The notes under the pieces are model-generated. The model ran no database searches. It was not told where the DNA came from and worked only from the letters and a program-made list of their open reading frames with translations. Positions 1-5,782 of a stretch of DNA of 6,404 nt are shown one piece after another. This DNA is from Alphaproteobacteria bacterium (GTDB lineage: Bacteria; Pseudomonadota; Alphaproteobacteria; Rhizobiales; Hyphomicrobiaceae), in NCBI GenBank assembly GCA_024279745.1, contig JAJRRE010000228.1, positions 1 through 6,404 on the forward strand, written 5' to 3'. The position numbers and the translations under genes are program-made. Numbering within the stretch: position 1 is the first letter of the stretch; every line of letters begins with the position of its first letter.

Positions 1-255
1 CTGGGCCTGCCGATTGTGCAAAACTTGGCGGAACTGCACGGCGGTACATTTGAGCTGCGCTCGCAAGTTCGCAAGGGCACACAGGCCATTGTCAGGTTTC
101 CGCCAGCACGGGTTATGGCGATCATGCCGCCATTGCAGCCGCTGGGCCGCGAACGGCATCGACAGTCAGACGAACGCATCGCCCCGCCGCCGCCGCCAGT
201 GCGGCAAACGGCGCCCACTAGGCGCCCGCGCATCCGGGCAGCGGCGCATATTTGA
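1..255 (+). CDS. Sensor histidine kinase, C-terminal fragment (5' end outside window)
   Basis: The frame is open from base 1 and ends at TGA 253-255, giving the last 84 residues. It starts with LGLPIVQNLAELHGG, the G2-box region of a HATPase_c domain (canonical GxGLGLxIV...HGG). It continues through FELRSQVRKGTQAIVRFP, the closing beta strands where a GxGTxxxxxLP pattern is usual. The ATP-binding fold is therefore complete at its end. A roughly 45-residue tail follows, rich in Pro and Arg with a run of five prolines near residue 62; it is unlikely to be folded. Sensor, dimerisation domain and phospho-accepting His lie upstream and cannot be judged, so neither signal nor partner regulator can be named. 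The conserved hydrophobic pattern makes the family call safe. It is separated by 200 bases from the next gene and is probably a different transcription unit. Confidence 0.88.
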   Translation: MGLPIVQNLAELHGGTFELRSQVRKGTQAIVRFPPARVMAIMPPLQPLGRERHRQSDERIAPPPPPVRQTAPTRRPRIRAAAHI

Positions 256-273
256 ACCTCGCGGCTCGCAGCG

Positions 274-305
274 TGTGACCACGACGCCCACGAGGCGTGA
301 TCACG
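274..305 (+). terminator. Imperfect stem-loop after the histidine kinase, possible terminator
   Basis: ACGCC (284-288) pairs with GGCGT (294-298) around the loop CACGA, and GTGA (275-278) pairs with TCAC (301-304) outside an internal loop. It begins 20 bases past the kinase stop codon. No T run follows, so it is not a classical intrinsic terminator; it could be a transcript 3' end structure or chance in GC-rich DNA. Confidence 0.25.
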
Positions 306-315
306 AGACGCACAG

Positions 316-411
316 GGTGTAATCTTGTGATAGCATAACCAAACGAGGCGATTCTTGGCGTTGCCCACTGGCCCGCCACTGTGCGAACTTCAGCGCCTCG
401 TCCGTTACACC
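316..411. repeat. Nested inverted repeat, possible structured leader or small RNA
   Basis: Two perfect arms are nested. GGTGTAA (316-322) matches TTACACC (405-411), and ACGAGGCG (343-350) matches CGCCTCGT (394-401). Inside, TGGCG (356-360) can pair with CGCCA (374-378). The stems are separated by 20 bases on the left and only 3 on the right, so an RNA would be asymmetric. It lies in the gap between the histidine kinase and the DUF1289 gene and overlaps no convincing gene. It could be a structured leader, a separate small RNA, or paired protein-binding sites. I do not recognise a known RNA family. Confidence 0.4.
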
Positions 412-455
412 TTGCCCGTTAGTTGTCTTAGCGCCGATTGGCGTGCGCCGCTGCC

Positions 456-677
456 ATGGCGCAACAGCCCAAACCAGTCATGCAAAGTCCAATGCAAAGC
501 CCTATACAAAGTCCGTGCAACAACATTTGCCAAATCGATCCTGATACTGGATTTTGCAAAGGCTGCGCGCGCAATATTGATGAAATTACAAATTGGGCCG
601 CAATGTCACCGAACGCGCGGGCTAACCTATTGGCGGAATTACCGCAGCGGCGCCTTGCCATAAGTAAAAAGAGCTGA
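456..677 (+). CDS. DUF1289 family small four-cysteine protein
   Basis: A 73-residue protein of unknown function. The core matches DUF1289: SPCNNICQIDPDTGFCKGCAR, then NIDEITNWAAMSPNARANLL and AELPQRR. Cysteines at 21, 25, 34 and 37 (CX3C and CX2C) look like a metal or Fe-S site; this is inferred from spacing. The stretch before the core is low-complexity, MQSP-MQSP-IQSP, encoded by three 12-base tandem repeats. The start is uncertain: ATG 456 is chosen, but a TTG at 438 (79 residues) and ATG at 480 or 492 are in frame, and none has a clear Shine-Dalgarno sequence. The next gene starts four bases after this stop, so the two are very probably co-transcribed and perhaps translationally coupled. 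As I recall, DUF1289 genes beside clan-AA protease genes recur in alphaproteobacteria, which hints at a shared role, but no function is established. Confidence 0.85.
   Translation: MAQQPKPVMQSPMQSPIQSPCNNICQIDPDTGFCKGCARNIDEITNWAAMSPNARANLLAELPQRRLAISKKS
480..515 (+). repeat. Three 12-base tandem repeats within the DUF1289 gene
   Basis: The units are ATGCAAAGTCCA (480-491), ATGCAAAGCCCT (492-503) and ATACAAAGTCCG (504-515), encoding MQSP, MQSP and IQSP. The unit length is a multiple of three, so copy changes keep the frame. They sit directly before the first conserved cysteine, and two of the units begin with an in-frame ATG that could serve as an alternative start. Confidence 0.85.
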
Positions 678-681
678 TCCC

Positions 682-1386
682 ATGGGCTGGATAGGACTTG
701 TCATTATAGGTATTGCCGGGCTGTTTTTCCTGCTGCGCGGCGACATAGGATCGATGGGCGGTTTGGAAACTGGCGACATTGCAGCGCTGATGGCGGGCGT
801 TGCGTTGCTGTTATTCATCGGCATTCCAGCATTGCGGTCTTATAAAGGACGAATGGGCCAGGGGGTCAAAGATGCAGTTGTCTGGACCGCTCTGGCGCTG
901 GTGTTGGTAGCGATCTACAGCTTTCGCGATGAGTTTCAAACCCTGGGAAATCGTGTCGCCGGAGAACTTCTTCCGCCCGGCAGCGCCATTAACGTCGCCC
1001 GGGACACGAGCCAAGAACGCGCCGTGCGCATTCGCAAACGCCCGGACGGTCATTTCGCCATTCGCGGTAATGTAAACGGCACATCGATGGTTCTAATGGT
1101 CGACACCGGCGCCTCATCGGTTGTGCTGACCCACCAGGATGCGCGCAAGATCGGGGTGGATGTTGATAAGCTTCGCTTTACCATAGCCGTGCGCACAGCC
1201 AATGGAACCTCCTATACCGCGCCAATTTTACTGCGCCAGATCACGGTTGGATCGATAACATTGGCAAAAGTTACCGCTCTGGTAGCTAAACCCGGCGCCC
1301 TCAACGAATCTTTGCTTGGTATGAGTTTTTTAACGCGGCTGCGCTCTTATGAATTCAGTGGAGAATTTTTGACACTGCGGAGCTGA
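682..1386 (+). CDS. Membrane-anchored retropepsin-like aspartic protease (TIGR02281 type), copy 1
   Basis: A 234-residue clan-AA aspartic protease, expected to cleave proteins on the periplasmic side. Three hydrophobic segments lie at about residues 2-18, 33-51 and 65-82. The loop between the second and third (RSYKGRMGQGVKD) is positively charged, placing it in the cytoplasm and the catalytic domain outside. The protease domain runs from about residue 122 to 234. It has a catalytic DTGAS at 141-145 (Asp141) followed by SVVLT, a middle RTANGTSYTAP and a closing LLGMSFL at 211-217. Only one DTG motif is present, so an active enzyme would have to dimerise, as retroviral proteases do. The start ATG 682 is supported by a purine-rich AAAAAGAG (666-673) lying inside the end of the DUF1289 gene. 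The next gene encodes a paralogue. No substrate can be named from sequence. Confidence 0.9.
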   Translation: MGWIGLVIIGIAGLFFLLRGDIGSMGGLETGDIAALMAGVALLLFIGIPALRSYKGRMGQGVKDAVVWTALALVLVAIYSFRDEFQTLGNRVAGELLPPGSAINVARDTSQERAVRIRKRPDGHFAIRGNVNGTSMVLMVDTGASSVVLTHQDARKIGVDVDKLRFTIAVRTANGTSYTAPILLRQITVGSITLAKVTALVAKPGALNESLLGMSFLTRLRSYEFSGEFLTLRS

Positions 1387-1449
1387 GCCGGGCGCTTGGA
1401 TTTCAAGGTTCAAGAATCTGGATTCAAGCCAGCTGGGGCGCGATAAATC
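1387..1449 (+). promoter_or_regulatory. Gap between the two protease genes with paired GANTC (CcrM) sites
   Basis: This 63-base gap holds GAATC (1414-1418) and GATTC (1421-1425), two CcrM-type GANTC sites three bases apart that together form a palindrome, GAATC-TG-GATTC. Nearby TTGGATTTCAAG (1397-1408) and CTGGATTCAAG (1419-1429) are near-identical direct repeats. A weak ribosome site GGGG (1435-1438) precedes the ATG at 1450. No convincing -35/-10 pair is visible, so a separate promoter for the second protease is only an inference from the methylation sites. Confidence 0.35.
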
Positions 1450-2130
1450 ATGGCGATTTCTACCGGAGCGCGCGGCGCGATTAATGAAGCCTTATCGTGG
1501 ACTGCATTGGCCGGTTGCATGATTGTGTCGGTTATCTATTTCGATGAGATTAATTCAACCATCAAAAGCGCCATCGACTATCCTTCGCCTGCCCCGCAAA
1601 TCGCCTCTTCCGAGCAATCAGGCCGCCGAAGCGAGCGCGCCGCACAAACGGCTTCTCCCGATCCGGACGCGCAGCCCGAACCGGACACGCTATCCGAGCC
1701 GGACACGCTGCCCGCGCCCGCCTCACTTGCCGAGCCTGCAACCGACACGGAGCCGGCCAGCGCCCAGGTTACCTTGCACGCCGATCAGCTAGGCCAGTTT
1801 CGCGCCAGCGCCGAATTTAATGGCTCACAAACCAGGGTCCTGGTCGATACCGGTGCCTCTTCGGTCGCCTTAACCAATGCGGATGCGCGCGAAGCGGGGA
1901 TTTTCCCTGACGCCGAAGACTATACGGTACGCATTCAGACCGCGAACGGGATTGGCCGCGCGGCGCCCGTCATGATCGACGCCATAACAATTGGCGATAT
2001 CACCATTCATAATGTCCGCGCGCTGGTGAATGAGCCAGGAACCCTGCACATTACGCTGCTTGGTATGACATTTCTCAACCGGCTCAACGGTGTGGCGATC
2101 CGCTCGGGGAAAATGGTTCTTAAGCAATAA
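1450..2130 (+). CDS. Single-pass retropepsin-like aspartic protease, copy 2 (paralogue of the preceding gene)
   Basis: A 226-residue protein with one membrane segment at about 15-30, a long disordered linker (about 45-106) and a C-terminal clan-AA protease domain (about 107-226). The domain has DTGAS at 133-137 (catalytic Asp133), QTANGIGRAAP and closing LLGMTFLNRL. These motifs match copy 1 position for position. Similarity extends into the membrane segment: INEALSWTAL here against VKDAVVWTAL there. The genes therefore arose by duplication, this copy lacking the first two membrane segments and having a linker of six hexapeptide repeats. The short Arg-containing N-terminus suggests N-in topology with a periplasmic catalytic domain. 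This single-pass layout is like that of Caulobacter PerP, which trims the polarity factor PodJ; orthology is not shown. The start ATG 1450 has only a weak GGGG site upstream. Confidence 0.88.
   Translation: MAISTGARGAINEALSWTALAGCMIVSVIYFDEINSTIKSAIDYPSPAPQIASSEQSGRRSERAAQTASPDPDAQPEPDTLSEPDTLPAPASLAEPATDTEPASAQVTLHADQLGQFRASAEFNGSQTRVLVDTGASSVALTNADAREAGIFPDAEDYTVRIQTANGIGRAAPVMIDAITIGDITIHNVRALVNEPGTLHITLLGMTFLNRLNGVAIRSGKMVLKQ
1657..1764 (+). repeat. Degenerate 18-base repeats encoding a Pro/Glu/Asp-rich linker
   Basis: Six hexapeptides are encoded in register, at residues 70-105 of the second protease: PDPDAQ, PEPDTL, SEPDTL, PAPASL, AEPATD and TEPASA. At DNA level, CCGGACACGCT occurs at 1681-1691 and again at 1699-1709, one 18-base period apart; the other units are more diverged. 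The repeat length keeps the reading frame, so linker length could change by slippage or recombination without breaking the gene. Confidence 0.75.
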
Positions 2131-2381
2131 GATCAACTGATCTTCACAACCACTTATTTTCAAACCGTTATATTTACTCCGCAGACCTCTGCGCGCGGCG
2201 TTCACATCAGCACCACAGGAACAAGTGTCACTTGCCCCATGACAGAGCGGCCCTAATTGCGGTAGATAAGCGCGCAAGCGACTAGCCAATTTGAGTCTAT
2301 CTCGAATAGCGTTTTCGTACATTATAGGTTTCGCACCTCCCAGCGCCGCATCCGGCACAGTTAAATCAAGGGCACTTCCTC
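2131..2381 (+). promoter_or_regulatory. Upstream region of the phosphomannomutase gene with three palindromes and a GANTC site
   Basis: A 251-base gap with no convincing gene. It holds three different short palindromes. AAGATCA-AC-TGATCTT (2129-2144) overlaps the protease stop codon, CGCAGA-CC-TCTGCG lies at 2180-2193, and CAAGTG-T-CACTTG at 2222-2234. A GANTC site, GAGTC, lies at 2293-2297. The first could end the protease operon: a six-pair stem is possible and TTATTTT follows a few bases later, but the stem is AT-rich. The others could be operators or hairpins in a leader. No good -35/-10 pair was found. The promoter of the downstream gene is presumed to be here because nothing else separates the two units. 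Confidence 0.4.
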
Positions 2382-3881
2382 ATGTTTCCCAAACCCCGGG
2401 CCGACCTCATTGCCAACACCGCCGATTTTGAGCGCCTGCCATTGGTCAAACCAACGGGCTTTCGCGAATATGACGCGCGCTGGCTGTTCCCCGATGAGAT
2501 CAACCTGATGGGCCTGAACGCTATTGGTCTGGGGCTCGCGACATTAATGCGGCGGCGCAATGTGCCAAAACGCATCGTGGTCGGTCATGATTACCGCTCC
2601 TATTCGGCGCAGGTCAAACAGGCGCTGATCATGGGCCTGTTGGCGGGCGGCGCTGAAGTACACGATATTGGTCTGGCACTATCGCCGATGGCCTATTTCG
2701 CGCAGTTTGAGCTTGACGTGGACGGCGTGGCGATGGTCACCGCCAGTCATAACGACAATGGCTGGACCGGCATCAAGATGGGCATCGAACGCCCGTTGAC
2801 CTTTGGCCCGGACGACATGATCCAGCTCAAGGAAATTGTCCTCAATGCCGACTTTGAACCCAAGGCGGGCGGGCGCTATATCCACGTCCCCGATATGGCT
2901 GAGCGCTATATAGCCAGCCTGGCTGACCGACCGAAATTCAAACGCAAGCTGAAAGTCGTCGCGGCTTGCGGCAATGGTACCGCCGGCGCCTTTGCGCCTG
3001 AAGTGTTGCGCGCTGTCGGCTGCGAGGTGGTGGAGCTTAACTGCGATCTGGATCATTCCTTCCCCAATCACAACCCCAATCCTGAAGACATGAAAATGCT
3101 ACACGCCATGCGCGACAAAGTTTTGGAGACCGGCGCCGATGTTGGCCTTGGCTTTGACGGCGACGGCGATCGCTGCGGAATTGTCGACAATGAGGGTCAC
3201 GAAATCTTTGCCGATAAAGTTGGCGTCATGCTGGCGCGCGATATTTCATCGGTGCATAAAAACGCCAGATTCGTCGTCGACGTTAAATCTACCGGCCTGT
3301 TCAAGACCGATCCGGTATTGAAAGCCAATGGCGCCGAAACCGCCTATTGGAAAACCGGCCATTCTTATATCAAGCGTTACAATCATGAGCATGGCACACT
3401 GGTTGGCTTTGAAAAATCGGGCCATTATTTCTTCTCCGCGCCGCTTGGCCTGGGTTATGACGACGGATTGGTGTCGGCGCTTGCGGTCTGCGATATGCTG
3501 GAGCGCAACCCGAACAAGACCATGGGCATGCTGCTCAACGATCTGCCCAAGACCTGGGGCTCGCCAACCATGTCGCCCCATTGCGCCGATGAAGAAAAAT
3601 ACGGCGTCGTTGAACAAGTGGTCGCCCATTACACTAAGTTGAAGAAAGACGGCAGCAAAGTTGCCGATCAAAATATTGCCGAGCTGATCACCGTCAACGG
3701 CGTGCGCGTGGTGCTCGATGATGGCACCTGGGGCCTCATCCGCGCGTCATCCAATAAACCGGAACTGGTGGTCGTCGTTGAAAGCCCAACGGCAGAAGCC
3801 AATATGCGCGCTATCTTCAAGGACCTCGACGACCATCTGGCCAATTACCCGGAAGTCGGCGAGTATAACCAGAAGATTTGA
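2382..3881 (+). CDS. Phosphomannomutase/phosphoglucomutase
   Basis: A 499-residue alpha-D-phosphohexomutase, full length for the bacterial PMM/PGM class. It interconverts 6-phospho and 1-phospho forms of mannose or glucose in the cytoplasm, supplying sugar nucleotides for surface polysaccharide. All four landmarks of the family are present. These are the phosphoserine loop VTASHNDNGWTG (Ser122), the metal-binding FDGDGDR (Asp259, 261, 263), the sugar-binding loop GFEKSGH at 342-348, and the C-terminal phosphate-binding loop RASSNKP at 454-460. The loop after the active serine reads SHND where the best-known members have SHNP; I recall D or E here in alphaproteobacterial members. The start ATG 2382 is preceded by CAAGGGCA (2367-2374), a good ribosome site. 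Mannose versus glucose preference cannot be settled from sequence. The gene stands alone, convergent with the kinase gene, with no sugar-pathway neighbour in the window. Confidence 0.95.
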   Translation: MFPKPRADLIANTADFERLPLVKPTGFREYDARWLFPDEINLMGLNAIGLGLATLMRRRNVPKRIVVGHDYRSYSAQVKQALIMGLLAGGAEVHDIGLALSPMAYFAQFELDVDGVAMVTASHNDNGWTGIKMGIERPLTFGPDDMIQLKEIVLNADFEPKAGGRYIHVPDMAERYIASLADRPKFKRKLKVVAACGNGTAGAFAPEVLRAVGCEVVELNCDLDHSFPNHNPNPEDMKMLHAMRDKVLETGADVGLGFDGDGDRCGIVDNEGHEIFADKVGVMLARDISSVHKNARFVVDVKSTGLFKTDPVLKANGAETAYWKTGHSYIKRYNHEHGTLVGFEKSGHYFFSAPLGLGYDDGLVSALAVCDMLERNPNKTMGMLLNDLPKTWGSPTMSPHCADEEKYGVVEQVVAHYTKLKKDGSKVADQNIAELITVNGVRVVLDDGTWGLIRASSNKPELVVVVESPTAEANMRAIFKDLDDHLANYPEVGEYNQKI

Positions 3882-3884
3882 GGC

Positions 3885-3921
3885 GCGGGTGATCCCGCCG
3901 ACACCGCTAGTGCTGGTGCCG
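3885..3921. terminator. Two GC-rich hairpins between convergent genes, possible bidirectional terminator
   Basis: GCGGG-TGAT-CCCGC forms a stem at 3885-3898, four bases after the mutase stop. A second hairpin spans 3899-3921: CACCGC pairs with GC-T-GGTG with one bulge, extended by CG/CG beyond an A-C mismatch. GGCC-CACG-GGCC (3965-3976) lies next to the stop of the opposite gene. No T run follows on either strand, so function as intrinsic terminators is doubtful; the position between convergent genes is the main support. Confidence 0.35.
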
Positions 3922-3977
3922 ATGCTGTTACCCTCGCGCCGCCCATTGTGGTAATCGTCGTCGCGGCCCACGGGCCA

Positions 3978-5690
3978 TCAGCGCGCCAGCAGAACAATCA
4001 AAACAAGATTAAGCAGGCCCATAATCAAGGCGGCAGTGCGCCAGAAGCCAAGCGGATTGCGCTCCAGCAAAGCGTGCGGAACCGTGTCCTCAAACTCGGG
4101 ATTGGGCCGCGTCAGGTCCGCCAGAAATGCCGACAGCAGCTCATAGCGCTTACCCGGATCACGCTGCACGGCTTTACCCAGTGCACCCGACACCCAGGCA
4201 GGTAAACTTGCGCGGTGCTCATGCGCCGGGGTCAGTTGCAATTTTTTAAGATCGCGCCGGCTTGCGAACCCGCGCCCATAGGGCAGCGCGCCGGTGTGCA
4301 TCTCATAAGCAATAACGCCGAGCGAATAGATGTCCGACAGCTTAGAAGGCTTAACGCCAAGATGATATTCCGGCGCCGTATAATCCAGCGAACCGAGCAG
4401 TTCGGGCAGATCAATTGGCGCGGCGATTTCTTCAAGCCCGGCAACGCGCGTTGAGCCGAAGTCAAGTATCTTCACCGTATCATTACGGTCAATAACAATA
4501 TTCTCCGGTTTTAAATCCTGGTGGATCATGTCGCGGCGATGAAACGCGCGCAGACCCGATGCAATCTGGTCGAGTATGCCGCGCACCTCAACCAGTGGCG
4601 GTTCCTCATGCGCATCGATCCATTCGCGCAAGGTCTGGCCTTCAACATATTCTGTCACATAGTACAGCGTTTTGCGCGCGGATTTTGGTTCAATCACCCG
4701 CGCCACATTGGGCGAATGAATGCGCCGCCCAATCCATTCTTCACGGGTGAACAATTCGATATAGGCGGCATCATCCTCAAAGTTCACAGAAGGGGTTTTG
4801 ATCACAACGCGGGTTGAAGTCTGCGGGTCAAAGGCCAGATAGACCTGGCTGCGCTTGGAGGCATATAACTCGCGCTCAATGCGGTAACCTTCAAACACCT
4901 GGCCGGGATTGAGATCGGGGGGAAACGGCAGCGCCGTCAGCTGTTTGAAATAGCTATCCTTGTCCGCCTCCCCGGCATGGTCGATGCGCACCAGCTGACA
5001 GGTCAGATTGTCCTGACTGCCATTGGCGCGCGCGTGATCGGCGATTTCTTTGGCCGCATCATCGAGATTATCGCCATTGGCGGCAATGATGCTTTTGAGC
5101 GCCGGCGACGCGATGTGTTCATGCACTCCGTCGGTGGTGAAGATCAATACATCGCCAGCTGCAACCGCAACGCTGCGATAGTCCACATCCAGATCGGGCT
5201 CTATGCCAAAAGCGCGCGACAAGTATGATTGACTGGTGGAAACCTTGATCTGGTGATCGCTGGTCAGTGGCTCAATCGTGCCCTCATGCAGCAGCGATAT
5301 CCGGCTGTCGCCGGCATGAAACAAATGCACCAGCCCGGCTTTCAGAACAGCACCGGAGAACGTCGTCACCATGCCGCGATTGGACAAATATTGCACCTGC
5401 CCCTGCCGGTAGAGCCATTGATTGATAGCGCCCAAAACTGTCGCGGCGGATTTTTTTACACTCCACGATTCATGCGTGCAGTAATAATCTTGCAAGAAAC
5501 TCTTAACGCAGCTTTCCGACGCTTCTTTTGCCGCCTCCGATGAGCTCATACCATCGGCAATGGCCATGGCAATCCCCTTGGTCTGCAACAACGACGGCTC
5601 CGGCAAAACAACGCCGTAGGAATCATCGTTATGCGCCTTCACGCCCTTGCATGAAAACTGCCCGATGGTGATGTGGGGACCGCCTGCCAT
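3978..5690 (-). CDS. Bifunctional PP2C phosphatase / Ser-Thr protein kinase with C-terminal membrane anchor
   Basis: 570 residues from ATG 5690. The N-terminal PP2C-type phosphatase domain (about 6-238) has its metal-ligand motifs: HNDD (Asp22/23), ADGM (Asp46), AGDSR (Asp128), TTDGV (Asp187) and SQDNLT (Asp227). A Ser/Thr kinase domain follows (about 269-528): VVIK with Lys298, Glu317/318 in helix C, HQDLKPEN with Asp392, DFG at 410-412, APE at 439-441 and SDIYSLG. The glycine-rich loop is replaced by LYASKRSQVYLA, and Arg of HRD is Gln; I recall both as usual in this PP2C-kinase family. Residues about 552-569 form a hydrophobic C-terminal anchor, so both enzymes should face the cytoplasm. 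An in-frame TTG at 5711 would add seven residues; GAGG lies 15 bases before the ATG, rather far, so the start is uncertain. The nitrate transporter gene just upstream suggests a role in nitrate uptake or assimilation. Substrate is unknown. Confidence 0.92.
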   Translation of the reverse strand: MAGGPHITIGQFSCKGVKAHNDDSYGVVLPEPSLLQTKGIAMAIADGMSSSEAAKEASESCVKSFLQDYYCTHESWSVKKSAATVLGAINQWLYRQGQVQYLSNRGMVTTFSGAVLKAGLVHLFHAGDSRISLLHEGTIEPLTSDHQIKVSTSQSYLSRAFGIEPDLDVDYRSVAVAAGDVLIFTTDGVHEHIASPALKSIIAANGDNLDDAAKEIADHARANGSQDNLTCQLVRIDHAGEADKDSYFKQLTALPFPPDLNPGQVFEGYRIERELYASKRSQVYLAFDPQTSTRVVIKTPSVNFEDDAAYIELFTREEWIGRRIHSPNVARVIEPKSARKTLYYVTEYVEGQTLREWIDAHEEPPLVEVRGILDQIASGLRAFHRRDMIHQDLKPENIVIDRNDTVKILDFGSTRVAGLEEIAAPIDLPELLGSLDYTAPEYHLGVKPSKLSDIYSLGVIAYEMHTGALPYGRGFASRRDLKKLQLTPAHEHRASLPAWVSGALGKAVQRDPGKRYELLSAFLADLTRPNPEFEDTVPHALLERNPLGFWRTAALIMGLLNLVLIVLLAR

Positions 5691-5732
5691 GTGATCAATC
5701 AGTTTCCTCAACTGCTGCTCGCGTCTTTAATT

Positions 5733-5768
5733 GCTTACGTGTTCATTTGCTCGTTTACTTGCTCGTTT
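5733..5768 (-). repeat. 12-base direct repeats in the transporter-kinase gap
   Basis: On the + strand ATTTGCTCGTTT (5745-5756) is followed directly by ACTTGCTCGTTT (5757-5768), a 10 of 12 match. GCTTACGTGTTC (5733-5744) before them is a possible worn third copy with 6 of 12 matches. In the direction of transcription the shared core is AAACGAGCAA. The gap is only 71 bases between the transporter stop and the TTG at 5711, so the repeats would be in the transcript of a joint operon. They could be sites for an RNA- or DNA-binding regulator, or simple slippage products. Confidence 0.6.
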
Positions 5769-5782
5769 TTGGGCGCGGTCCC

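Noticed and set aside
297..304. GTGATCAC palindrome as an operator
   Set aside because: It is only eight bases, a single copy, and partly explained by the stem-loop after the histidine kinase gene.
14..322. 102-codon plus-strand frame overlapping the histidine kinase end
   Set aside because: It is out of frame with the clear HATPase sequence and its Arg/Cys-rich translation looks like a shadow.
316..411. tRNA-like acceptor stem, GGTGTAA pairing with TTACACC (7 bases)
   Set aside because: The length is 96 bases and neither strand has a T arm with GTTC-A next to the 3' acceptor or a recognisable anticodon arm.
1481..1495. CtrA-like site TTAA-N7-TTAT
   Set aside because: It has one mismatch to TTAA-N7-TTAA and lies inside the coding sequence, about 30 bases after the start codon of the second protease gene.
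2291..2329. Promoter from TTGAGT (2291-2296) and TATAGG (2324-2329)
   Set aside because: The spacing is 27 bases, far from the usual 16-18, and no better -10 lies at proper distance.
1870..2358. 162-codon minus-strand open frame over the second protease and the following gap
   Set aside because: Most of it is antisense to a well-supported protease domain and its translation shows no recognisable domain.
3978..5690. Kinase-phosphatase as a phage-defence or TerY-P-like system
   Set aside because: The adjacent nitrate transporter and family resemblance explain it better, and no defence partner or mobile element is nearby.
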